A DNA stretch of 47,418 bases from CAYPPG01 sp964412555 (lineage in GTDB: Bacteria > Hinthialibacterota > Hinthialibacteria > Hinthialibacterales > Hinthialibacteraceae): positions 1-47,418 of the forward strand of contig CAYPPG010000060.1 in NCBI GenBank assembly GCA_964412555.1, written 5' to 3'. Below the pieces are notes generated by a model. That model saw nothing but the letters and a program-made list of their open reading frames with translations. It was not told the origin of the DNA and made no database searches. Below, one piece after another: positions 8,966-16,121 of the stretch. The number at the start of each line of letters is the position of its first letter. Positions within the stretch are counted from its first letter, which is position 1. The translations under genes and the position numbers were made by a program.

Positions 8966-9559
8966 TTAATTTGTCGGATAGTTACTAAGTGGATACGTTA
9001 CGACATAGGCGGGATTGGTGATCGAGCCACCGACGGTCACAATATCACCAATAGACACCAGTCCGTTGCTCGGATCATAATCAATTCCCCAGTTTCCTTC
9101 TGCATCCGTATAATGAATAATCCCTGCGCGTTGGATACCGTCCGGACCTCCGCTGGCCAACCGATAACTATACCCTCGGGTTTGCGCTCCGTTGTTTTGG
9201 GAGGATGCTGCATCGAGATAGTCATAGGTGTCATAAAAATCGGGATTGACGGCTGTCAATTGGTTGAAGAACGGATCATTGGGAATACTCGAGTAATACG
9301 AAACGGGTGTTGTTAAAGGGCTGAGCCGTTGTGTAAGACTGGTTGGATCAGGAGTTCGAAAACCGGGAATGTACGCGTTATGATCGAGTTGATATGCTTC
9401 CAAAGCGGTTTTGAGTCCCCGCATATCGGCTTCCGCCCGTGCAACTTTGGCTCGGATTTGTGCATTGAGAAAATTCGGGACTGCGATTGCAGCGAGAATG
9501 CCGATAATGGCAACGACAATCAACAATTCGATTAACGTAAAAGCCTTTGCCGGTTTCAT
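8966..9559 (-). CDS. Type II secretion-type pseudopilin
   Basis: A 197-residue pilin-like protein with the leader 'MKPAKA' followed by FTLIELLIVVAIIGILAAIA, including Glu at mature position 5. The residue before the cleavage point is Ala, not the usual Gly. The C-terminus carries 'YDPSNGLVSIGDIVTVGG', the same motif as in the pseudopilins at 208 and 13749. The frame is open to 9640, but the ATG at 9559 gives a typical leader, although its ribosome site is weak. It lies downstream of folE on the same strand, 80 bases apart. It is isolated from any assembly machinery in the window. Confidence 0.88.
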   Translation of the reverse strand: MKPAKAFTLIELLIVVAIIGILAAIAVPNFLNAQIRAKVARAEADMRGLKTALEAYQLDHNAYIPGFRTPDPTSLTQRLSPLTTPVSYYSSIPNDPFFNQLTAVNPDFYDTYDYLDAASSQNNGAQTRGYSYRLASGGPDGIQRAGIIHYTDAEGNWGIDYDPSNGLVSIGDIVTVGGSITNPAYVVTYPLSNYPTN

Positions 9560-9639
9560 GATAAATAATTCATCTACCCATTCATGCTTTCGTTGTGGGA
9601 AGGTGTTGAAACTTCCACCGTACAACCACGATATTACCA

Positions 9640-10284
9640 TTATACTTTTGCACTGGCTTTATGAATGAATTCCATGAATTCATTCCGTGACAACCGGTCC
9701 GTACGGAATACTCCCCGCATGGCGCTGGTAATTGTGTTGGTATTTGTTTTTTCAACCCCCCGCATCATCATACACATATGCCGCGCTTCGGTAACGACCG
9801 CCACTCCTTGCGGTTGGATCGCGTCTTCGATCGCCAATGCAATTTGTTGCGTCAAGCGCTCTTGCAGTTGAAGCCTTCGGCTGAATACCTCGACAAGCCG
9901 AGGCATTTTCGACAACCCGATCACTTTTCCATTCGGGATATATCCGACATGCGCTTTTCCGAAGAAGGGGAGCATATGATGTTCGCACAAACTAAAAAAA
10001 TCGATATCTGTTACCACAACCATCTCATCGAGATCTTCTTCGAAAATCGCTTGATTGATGATTGCATCGATATCTTGATCATAGCCTCGTGTCAAAAAAC
10101 GCATTGCTCTAGCGACTCGTTTAGGCGTGCGAACAAGTCCTTCCCGATCCGGATCCTCACCGATCGCCTGCAGCATATCCCGTGTAATCTTTTCAAGCGC
10201 ATCGGATGATGAGACAGCCATTTCTTCGCGGAGTTTCGACGGTGAAGAGTTTGGCTTAGTCATTTTCGTTACCATATCATTCAT
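9640..10284 (-). CDS. folE: GTP cyclohydrolase I
   Basis: Converts GTP to 7,8-dihydroneopterin triphosphate, the first step of folate and other pterin pathways. Seen: 'DREGLVRTPKRVARAM', 'DIDFFSLCEHHMLPFFGKAH' with the zinc-ligand Cys and His, 'GLSKMPRLVEVFSRRLQLQE', and 'ARHMCMMMRGV' with the second zinc-ligand Cys. All active-site blocks are intact and the length (214 residues) is normal. Starts are ambiguous: a GTG at 10296 and ATGs at 10284, 10275 and 10263 are all in frame; I use 10284. A PTPS-type gene follows upstream on the same strand, so the two may form one pterin pathway, although hairpin repeats separate them. Confidence 0.95.
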   Translation of the reverse strand: MNDMVTKMTKPNSSPSKLREEMAVSSSDALEKITRDMLQAIGEDPDREGLVRTPKRVARAMRFLTRGYDQDIDAIINQAIFEEDLDEMVVVTDIDFFSLCEHHMLPFFGKAHVGYIPNGKVIGLSKMPRLVEVFSRRLQLQERLTQQIALAIEDAIQPQGVAVVTEARHMCMMMRGVEKTNTNTITSAMRGVFRTDRLSRNEFMEFIHKASAKV

Positions 10285-10321
10285 AATTTTGAACACTATT
10301 CCTGTTTCATATTACCTATAT

Positions 10322-10448
10322 CAAGAGCAGACTGACGCATTGCTCTTGAGACCTGCTCTGTCATTTTTTCTATGGGTAGCAAGGGTAAGCGTAGTTTACC
10401 CTTGCCGGTTTGTACTTTATATTATAGGGCATATTGACTCTTGCCCTT
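10322..10448. repeat. Cluster of three intergenic hairpins between folE and the PTPS gene
   Basis: Three inverted repeats in a row. The first pairs CAAGAGCA (10322-10329) with TGCTCTTG (10341-10348). The second pairs GCAAGGGTAA (10379-10388) with TTACCCTTGC (10396-10405) around the loop GCGTAGT. The third pairs AGGGCA with TGCCCT at about 10426-10447. The second is a member of a family also found at 12171, 12266 and 22033, where stem bases differ in a paired way. They could act as transcription attenuators or RNA-stability elements. Confidence 0.8.
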
Positions 10449-10476
10449 AATACTTTTCCGTCTTTCAAACCATCTA

Positions 10477-10893
10477 TCATTCGACAGGGCCGGTATACGT
10501 TGCGGAATTATTTTCCGATTCCCATAAACGGATTCGTTTCAGCATCCCATCCGGTAGATGTTTGACCAATACGTTCCAGATTGCCACAACCAGATTTTCC
10601 ACTGTCGGAATCACATTTTTGGTAAATGGAACGTCATGGTTAAAATGATGATGATCCATTTTTTCGACAACTTCACGCTTAATGATTCCATCCAATTCAG
10701 ACAAATTCACGATCATACCGGTTTTAGGATCGGGAACACCGGTGACAGTAACTTCCATGTAATAATTATGACCGTGTCCATAAGGATTATTGCATGGACC
10801 GTACACTCGTTCATTTTCCTCATCGCTTAAGTGCGGACTATGCAACCGATGAGCAGCGGCAAAATGAGTTCTTCGCGTCAATTCCACAAGCAT
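10477..10893 (-). CDS. 6-pyruvoyl-tetrahydropterin synthase / 6-carboxytetrahydropterin synthase family protein
   Basis: A 138-residue T-fold enzyme acting on dihydroneopterin triphosphate. His ligands for zinc are in 'FAAAHRL' near residue 15 and in 'YGHGHNYY' near 40, and the catalytic Cys lies in 'GPCNNPYGHGHNY'. The spacing of that Cys block, with 'CNNP.GHGHNY', and the later 'TENLVVAIWN' are closer to animal-type PTPS (tetrahydrobiopterin) than to typical bacterial QueD, but I cannot exclude QueD (queuosine pathway). A strong GGAG site five bases before the ATG fixes the start. mrp begins its coding frame about 40 bases upstream on the same strand, and folE lies downstream. Confidence 0.88.
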   Translation of the reverse strand: MLVELTRRTHFAAAHRLHSPHLSDEENERVYGPCNNPYGHGHNYYMEVTVTGVPDPKTGMIVNLSELDGIIKREVVEKMDHHHFNHDVPFTKNVIPTVENLVVAIWNVLVKHLPDGMLKRIRLWESENNSATYTGPVE

Positions 10894-10935
10894 ATCTACT
10901 CCGGTTCTTGCGAATTAATCTTGTATGGTATCTGT

Positions 10936-12036
10936 TTATTGCAAAATCGGCAATGACTGCTTGGAGACATTCGCGATGCTGACCTGCTGGGCAACTGCGC
11001 TCGCGACTGTCTCAAATTCTTGGGTAATTGCCGATTCCGGTTCCGCCACAACAATCGGCTGACCGGTGTCTCCTCCTGTGGCAATCCGAGGATCGATCGG
11101 GATTTTGCCAAGCAAAGCGGTTTCATATTGACCGGCCAATTTTTGTCCCCCACCGGAACCGAAAATTTCATAATGCTTGTCATTATCGGGGCAAATGAAA
11201 TAAGACATATTTTCTACGATTCCAAGAATCGGCACATTCACTTTTTTAAACATCATGATGGCGCGGCGAACGTCGGATTGCGCTACTTCCTGAGGTGTGG
11301 TTACGAGAATCGCTCCAGCCAACGGAGCCAATTGTGTCAAACTCAACTGCGCATCGCCGGTGCCTGGCGGCATATCGACAATTAAATAATCCAACTCACC
11401 CCAGTCGACCTGACGCAGAAACTGATTCACCAAACTGTGCAGCATCGGCCCACGCCATACGACCGGTTGATCGCCGGGTGCCACAAGCCCGACCGACATG
11501 ACTTTCATTCCATGGGCCGTGGGTGGATAGATGCATTTCCCGTCCGATTCGGGTGGAGTATTGACACCGACCATTTGGGGAACATTCGGTCCATACGCAT
11601 CCGCGTCCATGAGAGCGACTTTTGCACCCAGTTTGAGGAGTGACAAGCCCAAGTTCACGGCTACGGTCGATTTCCCCACACCGCCTTTTCCACTGGAAAC
11701 TGCGATGATGTTTTTCACACCTGGAACTTCCTCTTTTTCCGGAACACCGCCGCGGGCCTTCACATTGGAGGACATATGGATATCGATTTGTGAAACGCCG
11801 GGTATTTTGGATACGGCTTCTTCACAATCGTTCTTGATTTTATCTTTCAATGGACACGCTGGTGTTGTCAATTCAACGGTAAAGGATACCTTTCCGTTAT
11901 CAACTTTGACATCTTTGATCATCCCGAGGGACACCAGATCACGGTGCAAATCCGGGTCTTCGACAGTCCCCAAGGCTTTCAATACATCGTCCTGAGAAAC
12001 TTGTTCGTTACTTTTGCTACCGGAAAATAATGACAC
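10936..12036 (-). CDS. mrp: Mrp/NBP35/ApbC-family P-loop ATPase, iron-sulfur cluster carrier
   Basis: A 366-residue protein. The N-terminal 85 or so residues are a MIP18/DUF59 domain ('VEDPDLHRDLVSLGMIKDV', 'LTTPACPLKD'), followed by the ParA-like ATPase with the deviant Walker A 'SSGKGGVGKST', 'DADAYGPNVPQM' and 'DMPPGTGDAQL'. Family members load and transfer Fe-S clusters in the cytoplasm. The usual C-terminal CxxC that bridges a cluster between subunits reads 'FICPDNDKHY', with only the first Cys. The frame opens at a TTG (12060), but the GTG at 12036 follows a clear AGGAG site, so I use that start. The upstream PTPS gene is probably in the same operon. Confidence 0.93.
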   Translation of the reverse strand: MSLFSGSKSNEQVSQDDVLKALGTVEDPDLHRDLVSLGMIKDVKVDNGKVSFTVELTTPACPLKDKIKNDCEEAVSKIPGVSQIDIHMSSNVKARGGVPEKEEVPGVKNIIAVSSGKGGVGKSTVAVNLGLSLLKLGAKVALMDADAYGPNVPQMVGVNTPPESDGKCIYPPTAHGMKVMSVGLVAPGDQPVVWRGPMLHSLVNQFLRQVDWGELDYLIVDMPPGTGDAQLSLTQLAPLAGAILVTTPQEVAQSDVRRAIMMFKKVNVPILGIVENMSYFICPDNDKHYEIFGSGGGQKLAGQYETALLGKIPIDPRIATGGDTGQPIVVAEPESAITQEFETVASAVAQQVSIANVSKQSLPILQ

Positions 12037-12170
12037 GAATTCCTCTCCTTTGCTGTTCAAATTCTCGTTATATTCTATCCGGAATTCTCAACATTATAAG
12101 TTTAAAAGGTATGTCCAAGTGGAGAACCAGGACAAAACGTCAAATTCGCTTTTACGGCTTTGCGCTTCTC

Positions 12171-12297
12171 CGCAAGGGTAGGCTTCGCTTACCCTTGTTA
12201 CCCTGCATCTATGCGGGTAACCAGGGCAAGACGTCAGGTCTGCCCTGGCGGCTTCATGTCTTTTCGCAAGGGTAGACTTCGCTTCCCCTTGCTACCC
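12171..12297. repeat. Cluster of four intergenic hairpins upstream of argJ's end
   Basis: Four inverted repeats in tandem between mrp and argJ: CAAGGGTA/TACCCTTG (12173-12180 with 12190-12197), GTTACCC/GGGTAAC (12197-12203 with 12215-12221), CCAGGGCA/TGCCCTGG (12221-12228 with 12241-12248), and GCAAGGG paired with CCCTTGC near 12266-12292. The first and last belong, in reverse orientation, to the family of 10379 and 22033. The neighbouring copies share single bases at their junctions, so they were probably gained by repeated insertion or duplication. Confidence 0.8.
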
Positions 12298-12310
12298 AAT
12301 GCTTTAAGAG

Positions 12311-13537
12311 TTAGGTGCGGTGGCGGTAATCGGCGTTGATGTCTATATAGGCATGGGATAAATCAGTAGTAATATAATGATCCTCCCGGCCGCCTTGATT
12401 CAAATCGAGAATGATCTCATATTCAGGCTGCTGCATCACTGTCGCCGCATCGCTTTCTTCGTAATTCGCCCGCTCGCCGTTTTCCATTACTTTGACATGC
12501 CCAATCCATAAACTCGATTGATTGGGATCGAACGACACACCGGAATATCCTGCAGCCGTAATCAACCGTCCCCAATTCGGGTCTTGCGCATTGAATGCCG
12601 TCTTGACCAAACTGGATGTGGCCATCGACCGTGCAACCTGAACGGCGTCTTCACATGCCTTTGCACCTTTTACACGAATCGTAACTATTTTAGAAACACC
12701 TTCACCGTCTCTCGCCAACCGATAGGCTAAATCAATACACAAATCTTGCAGAGCATCCCGGAACGCATTGGCAAGTGGACTTTCATCGGGGACGATTTCG
12801 GTTGCGGAGGCCAAGCCGTTCGCCATGAGCAGAGTTGTATCGTCACAACTGGTATCCCCATCAATTGTCAGTCGATTGAAACTCATTTCTACTGCTTGTT
12901 TCAAAAAAATATGCAATCCGTTGCTGTTGATTCGTGCGTCCGTCGTCAAAAAGACAAACATCGTGGCCATATTCGGATGGATCATCCCCGAGCCTTTGGC
13001 CACACCGCCGATCGAGAAGGTTTGTCCCTCGCAAGTCACTTTTCGGGCGGAAAATTTCGGTACGGTATCCGTGGTCATGATGGCTCGGGCAAATTCTTCA
13101 CCCTCATCGTCTCGGAGTTTCGAGATCAAATCTTCAATTCCTTTCCGAATCGCCGGTAAGGGTAAATATTCGCCAATGACACCGGTTGAATTGGGGAGCA
13201 CATCGTGAGTCGGGATATCTTTCAGCCGACCTACCTGCCGGCACATCTCACGAGCGTCCAACATCCCGCGCTCTCCGGTGGCGGCATTGGCGTTTCCGCT
13301 ATTGGCAACGATAGCCTGCGCATGCCCGTCCGATAAATGTTCACGGGAAACCAGAAGTGAAGCGCCTTTCACGACATTCGTCGTAAAGACTCCAGCCGTT
13401 GCGCATCGTACCTGTGAAACCAGTAATCCTAAATCCAATTTCCCGGATTTCTTGATCCCGCAAGCCGTTCCCGCCGCTGTAAATCCTCTCGAAGTAGTCA
13501 CAGAACCATTTTCAACCGTTTCGATGTGGCAGCCCAT
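12311..13537 (-). CDS. argJ: Bifunctional glutamate N-acetyltransferase / amino-acid N-acetyltransferase (ornithine acetyltransferase)
   Basis: A 408-residue enzyme that recycles the acetyl group in arginine biosynthesis, moving it from N-acetylornithine to glutamate, and makes N-acetylglutamate from acetyl-CoA. 'NSGNANAATGERG' near residue 80 and 'VAKGSGMIHPNMATM' near 190-205, which contains the autocatalytic cleavage site before the nucleophile Thr, are intact, so the proenzyme should self-process into alpha and beta chains. The length is typical. An AGAGG site precedes the ATG. No other arg genes are in the window. Confidence 0.95.
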   Translation of the reverse strand: MGCHIETVENGSVTTSRGFTAAGTACGIKKSGKLDLGLLVSQVRCATAGVFTTNVVKGASLLVSREHLSDGHAQAIVANSGNANAATGERGMLDAREMCRQVGRLKDIPTHDVLPNSTGVIGEYLPLPAIRKGIEDLISKLRDDEGEEFARAIMTTDTVPKFSARKVTCEGQTFSIGGVAKGSGMIHPNMATMFVFLTTDARINSNGLHIFLKQAVEMSFNRLTIDGDTSCDDTTLLMANGLASATEIVPDESPLANAFRDALQDLCIDLAYRLARDGEGVSKIVTIRVKGAKACEDAVQVARSMATSSLVKTAFNAQDPNWGRLITAAGYSGVSFDPNQSSLWIGHVKVMENGERANYEESDAATVMQQPEYEIILDLNQGGREDHYITTDLSHAYIDINADYRHRT

Positions 13538-13688
13538 TCTTTGGATACCTCTTTTTTACGAATGCATCGATATAATCGATCAATTTATAACTGAACATGT
13601 TTTCAGAAGGGGAAGTGATCGCTATTGAACACTACAAATTGTAAAGGATACTTGATCTGGGGAATTTTGGAAAGGAATAAGAGTGGCA

Positions 13689-13732
13689 CCGGCATCCTGC
13701 CGGCATACTCCACAAAGCCGGCAGGATGCCGG
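13689..13732. repeat. 16-bp perfect inverted repeat between argJ and a pseudopilin
   Basis: CCGGCATCCTGCCGGC at 13689-13704 pairs with its exact reverse complement at 13717-13732 across a 12-base loop. Each arm is itself partly palindromic around GCCGGC. It lies 16 bases after the stop of the minus-strand pseudopilin and could work as a terminator for it, but there is no T-run. It is a different sequence type from the other hairpins here and is likely a dispersed intergenic palindrome. Confidence 0.8.
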
Positions 13733-13748
13733 CGTTACGAATTTCAAT

Positions 13749-14348
13749 TTATTGAATAGGGCCGCCGCGGGTGGCGATGATATCGCCATCGGAATTCAAT
13801 CCGTTCGAGGGTTGGTAAACATATTGCAGGCCGGCCATTGTGCGCTGCCCCACCCCTATGATCGCCGCATCGTTCCAGGGGAATTCCCGTGAGCGATTGG
13901 GGGCGAAGCTTAGTATAATGTAACCAGCACCGGATTCTTCATAGAATCGTTCACGCGCCGGACCACCGGAGAGGTTGGCAGACCAGGCTCCACCGCCATA
14001 ATCGTAAAAAACTCGTTTATTTTGGAAATTCCCCCCTTCCGCTCCGGCTTGTCCGCTTGTAAAGGGATCACGAGTCATTTCTACTCCACTGATATATGCA
14101 ATCGGAGTGGTCAATTGCCGCCAGGAACGATCTTCGACATCGGGACCGCCGTAGTCAATCAGATAACTATTGTTATCGAGACGATACATTTCGAGAGCGG
14201 AGCTCAATGCTTTGACATCGCCGCGAACACGGGCGACTTTGGCGCGCACCTGCGCGTTGAGAAAATTCGGGACGGCGATTGCGGCCAGGATGCCGATGAT
14301 GGCCACGACGATAAGCAATTCGATTAAGGTGAAGGCGGATTGTTTCAT
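13749..14348 (-). CDS. Type II secretion-type pseudopilin
   Basis: A 199-residue pilin-like protein: leader 'MKQSA', then FTLIELLIVVAIIGILAAIA with Glu5, followed by 'NFLNAQVRAKVARVRGDVKA' and a globular domain rich in Gly, Tyr and Asn. Ala, not Gly, precedes the cleavage point. The C-terminus has 'YQPSNGLNSDGDI', matching the other two pseudopilins. A GGAT site eight bases before the ATG supports the start. Its upstream region contains a hairpin of the 22090 family (14377-14398), which could affect its transcription. As with the others, no assembly genes are near. Confidence 0.9.
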   Translation of the reverse strand: MKQSAFTLIELLIVVAIIGILAAIAVPNFLNAQVRAKVARVRGDVKALSSALEMYRLDNNSYLIDYGGPDVEDRSWRQLTTPIAYISGVEMTRDPFTSGQAGAEGGNFQNKRVFYDYGGGAWSANLSGGPARERFYEESGAGYIILSFAPNRSREFPWNDAAIIGVGQRTMAGLQYVYQPSNGLNSDGDIIATRGGPIQ

Positions 14349-14376
14349 GGATTATCCTTATTTATGAAAGTACCAA

Positions 14377-14398
14377 GGGCAGACACATCGGTCTGCCC
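14377..14398. repeat. Short hairpin repeat in front of the pseudopilin
   Basis: GGGCAGAC (14377-14384) and GTCTGCCC (14391-14398) form a perfect stem with loop ACATCG, followed by CTACGG. The same unit with T:A in place of C:G in the stem is at 22090-22113, so the two copies differ by a compensatory change. It lies about 30 bases upstream of the pseudopilin start on the minus strand. Confidence 0.75.
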
Positions 14399-14448
14399 CT
14401 ACGGATGTACTTACAAACATGTTCTATGATAAAATGATCTTACACGCG

Positions 14449-14526
14449 TATCTAGTGCGGGCAAGGATGCCCGCGCTCCGACTCACTCATGTATCTAATG
14501 CGGGTAAGGATGACCGCGCTCCGACT
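14449..14526. repeat. Two 35-bp near-identical palindromic units
   Basis: Copy 1 (14449-14483) and copy 2 (14492-14526) are direct repeats differing at a few positions. Copy 1 has a perfect stem GCGGGCA...TGCCCGC around AGGA; in copy 2 both arms have changed (GCGGGTA, TGACCGC) and the stem is no longer perfect, so here the changes are not compensatory. The second copy runs into the stop codon of the sulfatase on the minus strand. Confidence 0.75.
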
Positions 14527-15962
14527 TATTTACGATAGAGCGGCCATTCCTGTTCGTTGCTGTGTGCCCGTTTCATGATTGCTTCGATTTTTGCAACGAT
14601 GTGAGGGTGGCGGTAGGCGATATTTTCTATTTCGCCGATATCGGATTCTAGGTCGTATAGTTCCATATAGTCACCTTGTCTATAGACTTTAACGCCTTTC
14701 CATTTACCCATTCGGACCGCTTGTTTTTTCCCTTGTTCGTGGAATTCCCAGTATAAGTATTCATGTTGTTTTTGTTTATCTTCGTCTCCGAGAAAAGCCG
14801 GTAGGATGGAAAGACCGTCGATTTCGACAGGATGTTCGATTCCGGCCAGTTCGGTAAAGGTCGGCAAGAAATCCCAGAATGCGGAAATGTGGTCGTTGAC
14901 GGAATTCGATTTGATTTTGCCGGGCCAACGGGCGATCATGGGGATTCGGATACCGCCTTCATATAAATCACGCTTGATGCCGCGCAAAGAGCCATTGCTG
15001 TCATTGAATTCGGGATCGGCTCCACCTTCTTTGTGGGGGCCATTATCGCTGGTGAAGATCACGAGAGTATCTTGATCTAAATTCAGTTCATTGAGTTTTT
15101 GCATGATGCGGCCAATGTCGCGGTCCATGCGGGCAATCATCGCCGCATGCCCTTTTTGCGGATCAGGCCATTCTTTGTCTGTGTAAATACCATAATCCGG
15201 CACTTCCATACCTTTTCTCCCGGCTTCGTTGTTGGCGTGGGGGATGGTAAACGGCAAATAGAGGAAGAAGGGATGCTTTTGGTTTTCTTCGATAAAGCGG
15301 AGTGCATCCTCGGCGAATAGATCGTGGGAATATTCTTCTCTTTTTGTAGCAACTCCAACGAGCTCTTGTTCCGCCGGGCGATAATAGTTTTCCGGATGAT
15401 CGACCTCATTTTTCAACGGAATCTTTTTGCCATTGCGAAATAACACGTCGGGATAATAGTTATGGGCGTGCCACATGCTGAGATAACCGAAGAAATAATC
15501 GAAACCGTTTCGATGCGGATCTTCCGGCGGCGGTGGTGCGCCGATTCCCCATTTGCCGATGCAGCCAGTGGCGTATCCTGCTTTCTTCAGCAATTCCGCG
15601 ATTGTCGTATCTTCCGGCTGCAGCAGGACATCCACGTTTCCTCGAACACGGCAATGGCCGGTATGAAGGCTGGTCATTAAACAACAACGGGAGGGAGCGC
15701 AGACGGTGCTGCCGGCGTAATGCTGGGTAAATTTCATCCCTTCGGCAGCCATACGGTCGAGGTTTGGTGTTTTGATATTCTGTTGGCCGTAGCATCCCAA
15801 ATCACCATAGCCCAAGTCGTCAGCCAGGATGAAAATGATGTTCGGTTTACGGGAAACGGGAGTTTCCAGTGAGGATGCAGTTGATTGATGCAGTCCGGAT
15901 AGAGTAGCTGCAGCGGCAAAGCCGGTTTGTTTCAAGAATTGACGTCGGTTTTGGGTGTTCAT
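14526..15962 (-). CDS. Tat-exported sulfatase (arylsulfatase A type)
   Basis: A 478-residue sulfate-ester hydrolase. The N-terminus 'NRRQFLKQTGFAAAATL' is a twin-arginine signal, so the protein is folded in the cytoplasm and then exported. 'PNIIFILADDLGYGDLGCYG' gives the metal-binding Asp pair at about 48-49, and 'VCAPSRCCLMTSLHTG' has the C-x-P-S-R core in which Cys88 becomes formylglycine. The C-terminal 'PLYRK' end is complete. The frame extends upstream to 16046, but the ATG at 15962 has an AGGA site and starts the Tat signal directly. The substrate is probably a sulfated polysaccharide or glycosaminoglycan; no maturase gene is present in the window. Confidence 0.93.
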   Translation of the reverse strand: MNTQNRRQFLKQTGFAAAATLSGLHQSTASSLETPVSRKPNIIFILADDLGYGDLGCYGQQNIKTPNLDRMAAEGMKFTQHYAGSTVCAPSRCCLMTSLHTGHCRVRGNVDVLLQPEDTTIAELLKKAGYATGCIGKWGIGAPPPPEDPHRNGFDYFFGYLSMWHAHNYYPDVLFRNGKKIPLKNEVDHPENYYRPAEQELVGVATKREEYSHDLFAEDALRFIEENQKHPFFLYLPFTIPHANNEAGRKGMEVPDYGIYTDKEWPDPQKGHAAMIARMDRDIGRIMQKLNELNLDQDTLVIFTSDNGPHKEGGADPEFNDSNGSLRGIKRDLYEGGIRIPMIARWPGKIKSNSVNDHISAFWDFLPTFTELAGIEHPVEIDGLSILPAFLGDEDKQKQHEYLYWEFHEQGKKQAVRMGKWKGVKVYRQGDYMELYDLESDIGEIENIAYRHPHIVAKIEAIMKRAHSNEQEWPLYRK

Positions 15963-16121
15963 TGAATTGTCCTTTAAAAACACAAAAAGTGTACGCTCTA
16001 TTAAACTACGATATTTTAATGCTACAAACGGGTAGAGGAAATGCAAACAGAATACTAGAAGAGTACGCCGATTTATTCAATAATGGAGGTAGAATCGAAT
16101 CGCCAACAAACAGGAACATTC

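Noticed and set aside
12171..12297. CRISPR array
   Set aside because: The units are inverted repeats of unequal length with no spacers of constant size and no cas genes.
12768..13208. Plus-strand frame opposite argJ
   Set aside because: It lies entirely within the well-supported argJ gene on the other strand and has no family features.
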